Counted from the stretch's first letter, positions 25,651 to 34,830 are shown. The stretch: DNA of 64,000 bases from Azospirillum sp. TSH100 (GCF_004923295.1 NZ_CP039637.1:62001-126000); one strand, 5' to 3'. The notes: generated from the sequence alone by a model not told the origin. A program made the numbers and translations.

Positions 25651-25740
25651 TCAGCCCGCCGATGGACTGAACCGCGACACCGGCAGCGGCCCGAAGGCTT
25701 CTGCCGGATAGCGCGTGACCGCGCCGCTCGCATGGATCAT
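25651..25740 (-). CDS. possible 29-residue peptide, convergent with xylG
   Basis: A short frame, MIHASGAVTRYPAEAFGPLP and nine more residues, is preceded by GGAGAACAACG before the ATG, a good ribosome site. It may be a real small peptide or the surviving 5' end of a deleted gene. No homolog comes to mind, and the assignment rests on the ribosome site alone. Confidence 0.3.
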   Translation of the reverse strand: MIHASGAVTRYPAEAFGPLPVSRFSPSAG

Positions 25741-25800
25741 CGTTGTTCTCCGGACTGTCCGATGATTCCGGGACGTCAAGTTCAGACAACGCTATGAAAA

Positions 25801-25818
25801 GGTAAATTTAAATTTACC
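25801..25818. promoter_or_regulatory. perfect 18-bp AT-rich palindrome
   Basis: GGTAAATTTAAATTTACC is its own reverse complement. It stands in a strikingly AT-rich block upstream of the lipase gene, 95 bases before its ATG, and looks like a dimeric-regulator operator. Confidence 0.55.
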
Positions 25819-25838
25819 ACGCCACTGCGGGCATTCAA

Positions 25839-25852
25839 CATACTATAGTATG
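25839..25852. promoter_or_regulatory. perfect 14-bp palindrome near the lipase promoter
   Basis: CATACTATAGTATG is a perfect palindrome 20 bases after the first one and 60 bases before the lipase start. TACTATAGTA could overlap a -10 element, so the pair may form a repressed promoter. Confidence 0.5.
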
Positions 25853-25912
25853 GATGTGCGGCAATATTCTCCCACGCATTCAAAGGCTGCTATGGCGTCG
25901 TCCTGATTGCTT

Positions 25913-28180
25913 ATGCTGTACTCCGCACAATACCTTGCTGTGGACGAATCCGGCGCCATGATATTCGACAAGCCAGCCGCCTCTCAGTCCTCCCCTCCCG
26001 ATTGGCTCTACATGCCGCTGCTGCGGGCGGAGGTGAAGGAGCTCACCAACAAAAACAAGGATTTCAGCAAGGCGCGGCGGCAGCTGACGCCGATCGTCGA
26101 CCGCCGGGACCTGTCACCGGCGGACCATCTGTGGGCGCGCCAGCAGTTGGCGCTGTGCACCTACAAGGACCCCGAATTGCAGGCGGAGGACGCGCTGCAA
26201 CGCGCGCTCGCCATCCTCACCGACCCCAATGGCGGGGACGATCTCGACACCACGACCAATCACGAAACCCTCAGCCTCGCCGGCGCCATCCACAAGCGCA
26301 TGGCGGAAATTTCGGGCAACGGCCGCACCCTGCGCCGCTCGCTGGCCTTCTACCGGCGGGCGCGGGATTGCAGCACGAAGCTGGAGGATTGGACCTACGC
26401 CGCCGTCAATCTGGCCCTGATCCTCGATCTCGTCGCGCGCGAGGAGGATGTCGCGGGCGATGACGGCTCCCGCCGGCGCGCCGCGGCATTGCGGGCCGAG
26501 GCGGAGGCGCAACGCCGTTCGGTGCTTTCCGCAAGGAACGACATCCTGGCCGGAACCGGCGTGGCGGAACCTTGGTGGCCCCGCGCGACGCTGGTCGAGG
26601 CCCATTTCGGCCTGGGCGACCATGCCACCGCCGGCACCCTGCTGGAGGAGGCGCGCCGGGATTGCCCGCACGCGGATTGGCAGCTGGAATCGCTGGTCTG
26701 CCAGCTCGCCGCACTCGCCCGGCTGCGCGCGGACCGGGGCGAGGACATCGGCCCGGCCCTCGACGCGCTGGCCGGAGTCGCCGGCCGACCGGCCCTGCAC
26801 GGGCTGCTGGCCGGAAAGGTCGGGCTGGCGCTGTCGGGGGGCGGCTTCCGCGCCTCGCTTTTCCATGTCGGCGTTCTGGCCCGGCTGGCCGAGCTGGATC
26901 TGCTGCGCCATGTGGAGGTGCTGTCCTGCGTGTCGGGCGGTTCCATCCTCGGCGCGCTCTATTACCTGGAGCTGCGCCGCGAGCTTGAGCGGCTGCCGGA
27001 CGCCGGGATGGACCGGGACGCCTACATCCGGGTGGTGGAGCGCACCCAGGATCGCCTGCTGGCGGCCTTGCGCACCGACCTGCGCAGCAGGGCCCTTTTG
27101 CGGTCGCTGCCCACGCTGCTGCACAGCCGCACGGTGCAGGTGGGCACCCTGCTGTACCGGGCGCTCTACCAGGATCCCGACAGGCCCTCGCACGAGATGA
27201 GCAGCCTGATCGTCCAGCCGAAGGACGCCAAGCCCAACTTCCACCCCAAGCGGAACAACTGGAACCGCAATGCCAAGGTGCCGATCCTCATCGTCAACGC
27301 CACGGCGCTCAACACCGGCCACAACTGGCAATTCACCGCGAGCTGGATGGGCGAGGCGCCGAGCTGCATCGAACCCTCCATCGACTCCACCGAACGCCTG
27401 CGACGCCTTTACTACAAGGACGCGCCGGACCCGCTGAAGGGCCTGACGCTGGAAACCGCCGTCGCCGCCTCGGCGGCGGTGCCCGGCCTGTTCCGCCCGA
27501 TCCGCCTCGACGGGCTGTATCCGATCCGCACCGTCCGGCTGTGCGACGGCGGGGTGAACGACAACCAGGGCATCTTCGGCCTGCTGGAACAGGGCTGCAC
27601 GGTCATGCTGGTCAGCGACGGCTGCGGCCAGCTGGCGACGGAAAGGCGGCCGTCCTGGTTCTTCACCACGGTGGTTTCGCGCACCAACGACATCCTGATG
27701 GACACGGTGCGGCGCAACAGCTTCCGCATCCTGTCGACACGGCTGCGCTCCGGCCGGCTGCGCGGGCTGAGCATCGCCCATCTGAAGCAGGGCCTGCCCG
27801 TCCGCGAGCTGACCTGGCTCGGCGGCAGCCAGGCCACGGCCGACGCCCTGCCGCCGGACGATCCCTCCGGCCTGGACGAGAAGGTGCAGCGGGCGCTCGC
27901 GGCGATCCGCACCGATCTCGACCGCTTCTCGGAGACCGAGTGCCATGCCCTGATGTATGCCGGCTACCACATCGCCGGCCGGAGCGCGGCCTCGCTCGGC
28001 TCCGCCCTGCCGACCGACCCCGGCCGCCACCAGGGCTGGCGTTTCCTGGGCGTCGCCCCCTGGATGCAGCCCGGCGGCGCCCCGGAGGCCTTCCTGCGCG
28101 AACTGACCTGCGCCTGCTACCGCTTCCTCCGCCCGCTACGCCTGTCCGGCCTGGGCCGCTTGCTCGGCTGGGACAGGTGA
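25913..28180 (+). CDS. cPLA2/patatin-type phospholipase with N-terminal helical region
   Basis: A 755-residue protein. Residues about 25-290 are helical and resemble the TPR-like TRAFs-binding (DUF4071-type) region: LLRAEVKELTNKNKDFSKAR, then ALAILTDPNGGDD and RRSLAFYRRARD. From about residue 300 follows a patatin/cPLA2 lipase core: LALSGGGFRASLFHVGVLAR (oxyanion Gly run), SCVSGGSILGALYYLE (catalytic Ser) and LCDGGVNDNQG (catalytic Asp), so the dyad is intact. There is no signal peptide, so it acts inside the cell. It converges with a TIR-NB-ARC-TPR gene with 7 bases between stops. Lipases with sensor regions act as membrane-damaging effectors in some immune systems; that role is inferred here. 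A TTG at 25907 is an alternative start. Confidence 0.82.
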   Translation: MLYSAQYLAVDESGAMIFDKPAASQSSPPDWLYMPLLRAEVKELTNKNKDFSKARRQLTPIVDRRDLSPADHLWARQQLALCTYKDPELQAEDALQRALAILTDPNGGDDLDTTTNHETLSLAGAIHKRMAEISGNGRTLRRSLAFYRRARDCSTKLEDWTYAAVNLALILDLVAREEDVAGDDGSRRRAAALRAEAEAQRRSVLSARNDILAGTGVAEPWWPRATLVEAHFGLGDHATAGTLLEEARRDCPHADWQLESLVCQLAALARLRADRGEDIGPALDALAGVAGRPALHGLLAGKVGLALSGGGFRASLFHVGVLARLAELDLLRHVEVLSCVSGGSILGALYYLELRRELERLPDAGMDRDAYIRVVERTQDRLLAALRTDLRSRALLRSLPTLLHSRTVQVGTLLYRALYQDPDRPSHEMSSLIVQPKDAKPNFHPKRNNWNRNAKVPILIVNATALNTGHNWQFTASWMGEAPSCIEPSIDSTERLRRLYYKDAPDPLKGLTLETAVAASAAVPGLFRPIRLDGLYPIRTVRLCDGGVNDNQGIFGLLEQGCTVMLVSDGCGQLATERRPSWFFTTVVSRTNDILMDTVRRNSFRILSTRLRSGRLRGLSIAHLKQGLPVRELTWLGGSQATADALPPDDPSGLDEKVQRALAAIRTDLDRFSETECHALMYAGYHIAGRSAASLGSALPTDPGRHQGWRFLGVAPWMQPGGAPEAFLRELTCACYRFLRPLRLSGLGRLLGWDR

Positions 28181-28187
28181 GCGGAGG

Positions 28188-30665
28188 TCAGGGAGGTGAT
28201 GGGGGGAGGGAGGTGACGAAGTCGAGAGCGTTTTGGAGAGCTTTGGTAATCGAATGGTCATTGCCCAGCTTGCGCTGAGCCACTGGAAAAGCCTGGTCGA
28301 GCAATGACTTCGCTTCAGCGGTATTCTTCTGCTGCAAAAAGATGTTTGCGAGATTGCCCATAGAGATCAAGGTGTCAGGGTGCTCCTCACCGAGCATGCG
28401 TCGGCGAACGGCCAAAACCTGCTTCTGAAGGTCCTGCGCCTCGGCGAGATTACCTTGTTCAGAAAGGGTCGCAGCGAGATTATTCATGGAGATTAAGGTA
28501 TCCGGGTGCCCCTCGCCGAGCATACGGCGATGGACCGCCAAAACCTGCTCCTGCAAGTCCCGCGCTCCAGTAAGATCACGTTGATCCAAAAGGATGGAAG
28601 CTAGATTTCCCATAGAGATCAAGGTGCTTGGATGCTCGTTCCCAAGTATGCGGCGACGGACGGCCAAAGCCTGCTCCTGAAGGTCCTGCGCTTCGGCAAG
28701 TTCTCCTTGGTTCCGAAACGTTACGGCGAGATTATTCATTGAGATCAGAGTGGCCGGGTGCTCCTCGCCGAGCACCCGGCGACGGACGGCCAAAACTCGT
28801 TCCTGAAGGTCACGCGCCCCAACGAGATCACCTTGGCTCACAAGGGTAACGGCAAGATTATTCATGGGAGTCAAGGTGTCCGGGTGTTCGTCGCCAGACA
28901 ATCCCCGTATCGCGTCAAGCACCCTCCTTCGGACTACGACGGCCAGACCATAAGCTCCGCGCTCTTGCTCAAACATGCCCAGCCAGCCCAAAAGCGCGGC
29001 AGTCTCCTCATCCTCCACAGACTCGGTCAGGGTACGGACATGCCCGATCAGCGGTTCGAGCGCGCCATGCTTACGGATATCATCCGAATGCCGCATTACC
29101 CGGTTCATCACCCTGACCGCGGCAGCCCGCAAGTCTTCGGGGGCAGGAGCGTGCCGCCGCATCGTGCGGGCAGTTAGAATGTGGACCAGCACCTCCTCCT
29201 GGCCAAGGCGGTCCAGCAGCGCCTCAGCCTCGACAGCCCCAATCCCCAGCAGCGCGGCCCTGCGACCCGCAGCCTCATCGCCCGCATGCTCCGCCAAGAC
29301 AGTCTCGATATACCCCGTCGGGATCGGATCGGGCGCCAAAAGCGAAGCAAGTTGCAGCACGAGCACGCCCTCCGGGCGGAGGCGCTCAATGCTTTGCAGA
29401 AGGGTGACGGCGATGCCGGGATGGTGGCCGTTGGGAAGCTCGCCCGCCAACTCCTCCATCAGGGCCAGCGCGTCGGCGCTGGGGTTGCGCAGCTCCTCCA
29501 GAAACTCGGCATAGCCCATGGCGCGCAGGGCGGCACCGGCGACATCCACGGCCAGGGCATGACCGCCCAGCTCCTTCACGATCTCCGCAGCCACCGCCCG
29601 CTCGGCCACGTCGCGCGGCGGCTGACGGCCGGTGAGCAGGCGGATGGCGTCCTCCGGCGTCAGCACGTCCAGCCGGTGGATCGTCCCGCAGCCGTCCAGC
29701 CGGGTGCCGCGCGTGGTGATCAGCGTGCGGCCATTGGTGCTGGGCGCCGTCCAGTGGGCCAGCACGGCGGCGTTGGCGTCGGTCGGCAGATCGTCGACGA
29801 TCCACAGATACGGCTTGCCCAGCCCGTCCAGATAACGCCCGACCTGGGCGGCGACGGCGGCCGGCTCCATGCCCTGGACGGGCAGGCCGAAGCGCAGGGC
29901 CAGATCGAACAGGTGACGGCCGGCGGCACCCTCCGCCTCCGCCTCGCGCCCGTCCGGGGCGACCGTGCCGGTGCGCGAGGCGGACAGCCAGACGATGCCG
30001 GCGGGGTAGGCGGCGGCGAAGCGCAACGCGTATTCCTCGGCCAGCATCGACTTCCCGATGCCGCCCATGCCCTGCACCTGCACCAGATCGCCGCCGGGCC
30101 GCGCCCCGGTGATGACGGTGACCGAGGCGGCGGTCAGCCCGTCATGGACGCTCCACAGATCCGGCACGCGGCCGACGAAGCGGTTGGATCCGATGCGCCG
30201 CTTGCCGGCCAGCCAGGGCGGCGCCTGCAAGGGGCGGATGTCGCCGATCCAGCGCGCCGCGCGGTCCAGCCGGCCGGCGATGCGCCGGGCCAGCTCGGCG
30301 GGATCGGCACTCCCCTCCAGATAACGACGGTCCTGCAACTCACCGGGCTGGATGTGGTCGGCGCCCTGCTCCGGGTTGATCACCAGGATGCGGCGCGCCA
30401 GATCGCCACCCTCATGCTGGGCGGCGAGATAGGCGGCCGTCAGTTCCCACTGGCAGGGGCGGGAGCGCGCGTAGGCCCGCGAGTACCAGGCCACCAGCAT
30501 GCGCGCCTGCCCCAGCCCGTCGATGATGGACCGGGTGATGGCATCCGTGTCGCCGATCTCCTGCTCATCGAACCAGACGGACAGGCCGAGACGCTTCAAC
30601 TCTTCGGCCAGGGGTCGCACCAGTGATGCGTCCGCATGTGGGTAGCTGATGAACAGGTCGGCCAT
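28188..30665 (-). CDS. TIR-NB-ARC-TPR protein (NLR-like STAND NTPase)
   Basis: An 825-residue protein. Residues 2-130 are a TIR domain (MADLFISYPHAD; C71-Q-W73-E74 holds the putative NAD-cleaving Glu). Residues 160-480 are an NB-ARC NTPase with P-loop GMGGIGKS (199-206), Walker B WIVDD (288-292) and sensor TTR (317-319). About residues 590-800 are five 42-residue kinesin-light-chain-type TPRs, each containing HP(D/A/S)TL. The order is that of bacterial NLR-like immune sensors: TPRs sense, TIR depletes NAD+. I chose the ATG at 30665; a GTG at 30713 adds 16 residues. The TPR part is visibly lower in GC and different in codon use from the rest. Confidence 0.87.
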   Translation of the reverse strand: MADLFISYPHADASLVRPLAEELKRLGLSVWFDEQEIGDTDAITRSIIDGLGQARMLVAWYSRAYARSRPCQWELTAAYLAAQHEGGDLARRILVINPEQGADHIQPGELQDRRYLEGSADPAELARRIAGRLDRAARWIGDIRPLQAPPWLAGKRRIGSNRFVGRVPDLWSVHDGLTAASVTVITGARPGGDLVQVQGMGGIGKSMLAEEYALRFAAAYPAGIVWLSASRTGTVAPDGREAEAEGAAGRHLFDLALRFGLPVQGMEPAAVAAQVGRYLDGLGKPYLWIVDDLPTDANAAVLAHWTAPSTNGRTLITTRGTRLDGCGTIHRLDVLTPEDAIRLLTGRQPPRDVAERAVAAEIVKELGGHALAVDVAGAALRAMGYAEFLEELRNPSADALALMEELAGELPNGHHPGIAVTLLQSIERLRPEGVLVLQLASLLAPDPIPTGYIETVLAEHAGDEAAGRRAALLGIGAVEAEALLDRLGQEEVLVHILTARTMRRHAPAPEDLRAAAVRVMNRVMRHSDDIRKHGALEPLIGHVRTLTESVEDEETAALLGWLGMFEQERGAYGLAVVVRRRVLDAIRGLSGDEHPDTLTPMNNLAVTLVSQGDLVGARDLQERVLAVRRRVLGEEHPATLISMNNLAVTFRNQGELAEAQDLQEQALAVRRRILGNEHPSTLISMGNLASILLDQRDLTGARDLQEQVLAVHRRMLGEGHPDTLISMNNLAATLSEQGNLAEAQDLQKQVLAVRRRMLGEEHPDTLISMGNLANIFLQQKNTAEAKSLLDQAFPVAQRKLGNDHSITKALQNALDFVTSLPPSPP
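28269..28898 (-). repeat. five 126-bp tandem repeats encoding TPR units
   Basis: Each 126-bp unit encodes LGxEHPxTLISMxNLAxxLx followed by LxxAxDLQEQVLAVRRR. Equivalent positions recur exactly 126 bases apart (for example 28872 and 28746). The units are similar enough in DNA to recombine and change number. Confidence 0.8.
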
Positions 30666-30747
30666 GGAACGGGAAAACCCTCTCGGCGAAATCTCCTTTT
30701 CAGTGTAATGCACGACAGGGCCGACGCAAAGCCGGACGGCGGGGCCC

Positions 30748-31881
30748 TTATTGCTGGGACCGCGCCTGCCACAGCAGGAACTGCTCGAACAGCTTTTCCG
30801 CCTGCTGCGGCTGGACGCCGCGCTGCTCGACGAAGGCGCGGAACTCCTCCTTCCTGGCAGCGGGCAATTGGGCGGCCGATTGCGGATCCTTCGCGGCCGA
30901 GGCCTGACGCAGCCACTGTTCGGCCGGCTCGAAGCGGGTCCAGCCGGGAACGTCGGCCGCCAGATTGACCTCCTTCCATTTCGGGTGGCGCGGCGGCTTC
31001 AGGAACTCGTCGAACTTGCCGAAGAAGGCGTCGACGAAACGGGCGACCTTGCGGTGGCGTTCCAGGTCGCGTTCCCAGCCATAGACCGCCATCACCGCCC
31101 CGACCGCGACGGTGTCGACCTGCTCGCCCGGCTTGATCAGCCCCTCATAGTCGGCGTTGGTCAGCCGCGACGGCAGATAGGTGTCGAGCAGCGCGCCGCT
31201 CATCGGGATCGACAGGAAATGCAGCCCGTCGCCCGCCTTCAGGTCGCGGAACAGCCGGGTCGGCTTGCCGGCGACATAGGCCATCGCCGCGATCTCGCCC
31301 TTGCGCAGCTTCTCCAGGGCAAGGGCCTGATCGTTCGCCTGCGGTTCCACCGTGATGCCCAGCATGTCGAAGACCAGCGAGGCGGTCATCGAGGTTCCGC
31401 TTCCCTGGACATCGACATTGACCTTGCGGCCGGCCAGATCCTCGATCCGGGTCACGTCCGGTCCGGCGAGGATGTGCAGTTCCTCATTGTAGAGCTTGGC
31501 GATGTATTTGACGCGCCGGTCGAGGTTGGGAAGCAGCCTCTCGCGTTTGGCGTAGGCCAGAACGTCGGACTGCACGATGCCGACATCGATGCCTTTCAGC
31601 AGCACGACGTCCTTCAAATTCTGCACCGATCCCTTGCCCAGCATGGGCAGGACGCGCAGCGTGTCGCCGTCGTCCAGAACCGACGCAAGATCGGCGGCGA
31701 TGCGCACATAGGTCCCCTCGACCCCGCCCGAGACGATCCCGACGGTCCCGCTGTTGGCGTTGATCCCGCGCGGGTCGGCGGCCGGGGCCGTGCCGGCCAG
31801 TCCGAACACTCCGCCGACGATGCAGGCTCCCACCGCAAGCATGCGGCCAAGCGCAAGCAAACGGACCAACGATGCCTTCAT
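30748..31881 (-). CDS. TAXI-family TRAP-type solute-binding protein (orphan)
   Basis: A 377-residue exported protein with a signal peptide (residues 1-34, cleavage near APAAD). The mature part is an NMT1-like TAXI fold: IVSGGVEGTYVRIAADLASV, VGIVQSDVLAYA, LAGRKVNVDVQGSGTSMTAS and the PMSGALLDTYLPSRL region. I chose the ATG at 31881 because the signal peptide begins there and a G-run stands 7 bases upstream; the longer frame would add an unlikely Arg-rich leader. No TRAP permease is adjacent, so it may sense rather than feed transport. The Sel1-repeat gene is 38 bases upstream and probably cotranscribed. Confidence 0.83.
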   Translation of the reverse strand: MKASLVRLLALGRMLAVGACIVGGVFGLAGTAPAADPRGINANSGTVGIVSGGVEGTYVRIAADLASVLDDGDTLRVLPMLGKGSVQNLKDVVLLKGIDVGIVQSDVLAYAKRERLLPNLDRRVKYIAKLYNEELHILAGPDVTRIEDLAGRKVNVDVQGSGTSMTASLVFDMLGITVEPQANDQALALEKLRKGEIAAMAYVAGKPTRLFRDLKAGDGLHFLSIPMSGALLDTYLPSRLTNADYEGLIKPGEQVDTVAVGAVMAVYGWERDLERHRKVARFVDAFFGKFDEFLKPPRHPKWKEVNLAADVPGWTRFEPAEQWLRQASAAKDPQSAAQLPAARKEEFRAFVEQRGVQPQQAEKLFEQFLLWQARSQQ

Positions 31882-31919
31882 GATGTTCCCCCCCCCTCGA
31901 TGGCCGCACCTGCCTCCGA

Positions 31920-33146
31920 CTATCTGGATTTGTCGGCGAGCCAGTCGGTCAGTTTCTTCAATTGCTGTTCGGCGTCGCCGCTGCCGGCGGCGACCGCCCG
32001 GCGGTACCACGCCGCCGCCTGTTCCGGATCGGGCGGCAGACCACGGACATGCAGCCGCTCATGCACCAGCGGATCGTGGGTGCGGCCGAGGGCGAAGGCC
32101 GCCTTCGCGTTGCCGGTCTCGGCGACCCTCTCGTAATAGAGCCGCGCGCCCGCCAGATCGCCCTGCGCGAACAGGTCGTCGCCCCGCTTCATCAGCGTCG
32201 CCTCCTGAATGCCGGACGGCAGCTTGGCCGGGCGGTGCACCGCCACCTCCTGCTGCGGCGGCTGCCGCGGCTCCGGTTGCGGCGGCGGAGCCACGGCCAC
32301 CTGAACAGCCTCTTGAACGGCCACTGGCGCCTCGATGGACGGTGGGGTTGCGGCGACCTCCTGTTCCGGCATCTCGCCGGGTGCCGGAAGCGGGGTGGAG
32401 GTGCCCGACCCCACCGGCTCCGTTTCCGGCCTGGCCGCCTCGATCGCCTGCGAGGAGCCGCCTTGCGCCGGTGGCGGAGCCATGTCCGTTTCCGGCAATT
32501 CCGCGGCTGCAACCGTTTCGGAGACCGGCACCGCCAGCGTCACCGCCTGTCTGGCGACCACGCCGCCGCCATGGTCGGTCACCGCCGTGATGCGCAGCGT
32601 CAGCGGCGCGGCGACGTTGCCCGGCAGGGTCAGGGTCAGGTCGGGGAGGTCCTCCAATTGCACCGTCCACACGCCGTCGGCACCCCGCTGCCCCCTGGAG
32701 ACTTTCGCATCCGCCGGCAGATCGTCGATCGTCACATGGGTGATCGCCTCATGCTCCGGATTCGGCTGGCCGTAGGGGGAGGTGACGACGATGGACAGCG
32801 GGATCGGCTGCCCCGGCATGCCGCCCGACGTCTGAGCGGCGATGAAGGGCATCAGGCGCCAGTCGGTCTCCGCTTCGCTCCGCTTGGGCAGCACCGTCGT
32901 GTGGGTGGCGACAGTGTCGACCTGCCGGCTGGTGGCGGTCGGCTTCTCCCGCACCACCAGCCAGGAGTCGAGCGAACTGTCGGCCCCGCCATCCTCGCCC
33001 TGCGCCGCGCTCGCAAACAGCGCCAGGACCGTCATCACGGCCAAAGCAGGGCGGAGGACGGGCCCCGGAAGCAGGAAGGCCACGCCCTCCCGTCTGCGTT
33101 CACGCTGCAGGAAATGGCGCAGAAAACGGGACCGCGTTTCGCGCAT
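31920..33146 (-). CDS. envelope-associated Sel1-repeat protein with Pro-rich linker
   Basis: A 408-residue protein. After an Arg-rich start a hydrophobic run (residues about 30-48, ALAVMTVLALFASAA) acts as signal or anchor. Residues 55-220 form a beta-rich region I do not recognise; 220-310 are a Pro/Glu/Ala-rich linker; 315-400 carry two Sel1/TPR-like units (GDDLFAQGDLAGARLYYERV, then EQAAAWYRRAVAAGSGDAEQ). GGGAGG stands 8 bases before the ATG. It is paired with the TAXI binding protein, so a shared envelope sensing or scaffolding role is plausible but unproven. Confidence 0.68.
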   Translation of the reverse strand: MRETRSRFLRHFLQRERRREGVAFLLPGPVLRPALAVMTVLALFASAAQGEDGGADSSLDSWLVVREKPTATSRQVDTVATHTTVLPKRSEAETDWRLMPFIAAQTSGGMPGQPIPLSIVVTSPYGQPNPEHEAITHVTIDDLPADAKVSRGQRGADGVWTVQLEDLPDLTLTLPGNVAAPLTLRITAVTDHGGGVVARQAVTLAVPVSETVAAAELPETDMAPPPAQGGSSQAIEAARPETEPVGSGTSTPLPAPGEMPEQEVAATPPSIEAPVAVQEAVQVAVAPPPQPEPRQPPQQEVAVHRPAKLPSGIQEATLMKRGDDLFAQGDLAGARLYYERVAETGNAKAAFALGRTHDPLVHERLHVRGLPPDPEQAAAWYRRAVAAGSGDAEQQLKKLTDWLADKSR

Positions 33147-33556
33147 GACGGCATCCTCCCAGACAAAATCCCTCGGTTCCCGCCTTATGGGCGGGCTACA
33201 TTTCGGGAGTTTTGAAAGACATGCGGCGATGTTTTACGCCGTCAGTTGTTTCGAATTCTTTATTATCTTACCGACCGCTCAGGATCGTTTCATTTTATGA
33301 CCTGACTGAAGAAACACAACCATCCCGTAGAGGGCCTTTCCCGGTTTACGGCAAAGGGAGGATTAGTTCTGAATCTTCAACATGCAGCCGGACGCCCGAT
33401 CCGTCGCCGGAACGGGGTGCCACCACCGGTCGTGGCCCACCCCACCGGCACCGCCCACCGGCACCGCGATGATCGGTCGAAGCCGGTCAGCGCAGGCGGG
33501 CCGGATTTCCCATCACCGTCGCCCCGGCCGGCCAGGCGCCGACGCTTGCGGATGGG
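33147..33556. other. 410-bp gap between the Sel1 gene and the replication gene
   Basis: The first part is less GC-rich than the surroundings and should hold the promoter of the Sel1-TAXI pair. I see no supported gene, iteron or clear terminator in it. Short frames are open but have neither ribosome sites nor plausible composition. Confidence 0.5.
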
Positions 33557-34747
33557 TCAGCCTTCGCCCTGGCCGCTGCGCCCGCCCAGCAGAGTGCCGC
33601 GGCGGCGGCGCACCTCGACGCTTTGGCCGGGGGTGATGGGCAGGAACTCCTTCGGACGCTCGTCACTGCCGGCGATGGCGCGGAAGGTGGCGGCGTTCGC
33701 CTCCTGCACGTCGTTGCCGCGCCGCACCTGATCCAGGAATTTCCGGCTTGGCATCATGATGTATTCGATGTCGTTGATGCGGCGGCCATCCTTCGACACC
33801 GTCTTTTCGACATGGTCGAGGATTCCCTCCTCGACCAGGGAATCGACGGCGGAGGTCACGGTGCGCAGCGTATCGCGCCGCCGGCTCCACTCGTTCATGC
33901 CGCTGTTGTTGATGATGTCGTCGGCCGACAGCGTCATCGGCGGCACGTTGTGGGCGCCGTCCGGCAGGCGGCTCAGGTCGAGGTCGCCATATTCGATGGA
34001 CAGGCGGTTGTAGAGCCAGCGCGCCACCGGGCTCTTCAGCCGCATGATCCACTGGTATGAGATCGGCTTGAATTCCAGGTTGCGGATGGCCGAGGCGACC
34101 AGCGCATTGAACTCCAGATAGGTGTCGTTCTCGTCATCCTCGCCGCCCTCGCCGGTGCGCGGCCGGATGTAGAGCGTGGGGAAGACCGAGGATTCCAGCA
34201 CCGGCCGCGCTGATTTGCGGCCGTTCTCCGGCACCTTGCTGATGATCATGCGGGTACGGGCCAGGATCTCCAGTGCCTCGCGGATCTCCGCCGTGTCCAT
34301 GGTGCGGTTCACCGCGCGCAGTTCCCGCCGGATTTCATACAGCGAGAAATGGACGCGCACCCGGTCCTGCTTGTCGCCCATCAGCGACAGGCGCGATCGG
34401 TCCATGGCGAGGCGGCGCACCACCTGCTCGACGATCTGCTCGCGCTCGGACGGGAACACCTCATACTCGACCATGCGCTTGTCGGCCGGATCCTCGCCGG
34501 GTGCGGGCTTGGCCGGACGGTAGATGCGGGCGGGCTGCAGCGTCAGGGTGAACAGGGCGTCCTTGAAGGGAAACTCCTTGTGCACCGACTGGACGAACGC
34601 GTTGGCGGCCGGCAGTTCCGGCTCGGTCCCCCGGCCTTTCGACACGAAGACGAAGCGCGGCGCCGTGTCGTAAAGCGCGATCATATGGGACTGACTGCGG
34701 TCCTCCATCTCGAACAGAGTCAGCTGGACCGCGTTCGCCTTGCTCAT
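33557..34747 (-). CDS. plasmid replication initiator protein
   Basis: A 396-residue initiator of the kind that opens many alphaproteobacterial secondary replicons. It shows the winged-helix layout: ISYQWIMRLKSPVARWLYNR near residue 225, then LSADDIINNSGMNEWSRRRD and LVEEGILDHVEKTVSKDGRR. AGGAGGGATGAGCC stands directly before the ATG. The block of iterons starts 84 bases upstream, the usual arrangement for iteron-binding initiators. The exact Rep family (Rep_3/TrfA-like) is uncertain. The last 20 residues are Arg/Gly-rich and disordered. It marks this DNA as part of a plasmid or chromid. Confidence 0.78.
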   Translation of the reverse strand: MSKANAVQLTLFEMEDRSQSHMIALYDTAPRFVFVSKGRGTEPELPAANAFVQSVHKEFPFKDALFTLTLQPARIYRPAKPAPGEDPADKRMVEYEVFPSEREQIVEQVVRRLAMDRSRLSLMGDKQDRVRVHFSLYEIRRELRAVNRTMDTAEIREALEILARTRMIISKVPENGRKSARPVLESSVFPTLYIRPRTGEGGEDDENDTYLEFNALVASAIRNLEFKPISYQWIMRLKSPVARWLYNRLSIEYGDLDLSRLPDGAHNVPPMTLSADDIINNSGMNEWSRRRDTLRTVTSAVDSLVEEGILDHVEKTVSKDGRRINDIEYIMMPSRKFLDQVRRGNDVQEANAATFRAIAGSDERPKEFLPITPGQSVEVRRRRGTLLGGRSGQGEG

Positions 34748-34830
34748 GGCTCATCCCTCCTCACCAAAGGGTACGATAGGGGCTGGCATCGGACGGACGC
34801 AACCGGCGGGGCGGAGTCACCCCGAAGGCC

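Noticed and set aside
28269..28898. regularly spaced repeats suggesting a CRISPR array
   Set aside because: The period is 126 bp in frame with a TPR-coding region, and the whole unit is conserved rather than alternating repeat and unique spacer.
33212..33472. 86-residue frame in the gap before the replication gene
   Set aside because: The composition is Arg/Pro/Ser-rich and typical of a chance frame, and no ribosome site is present.
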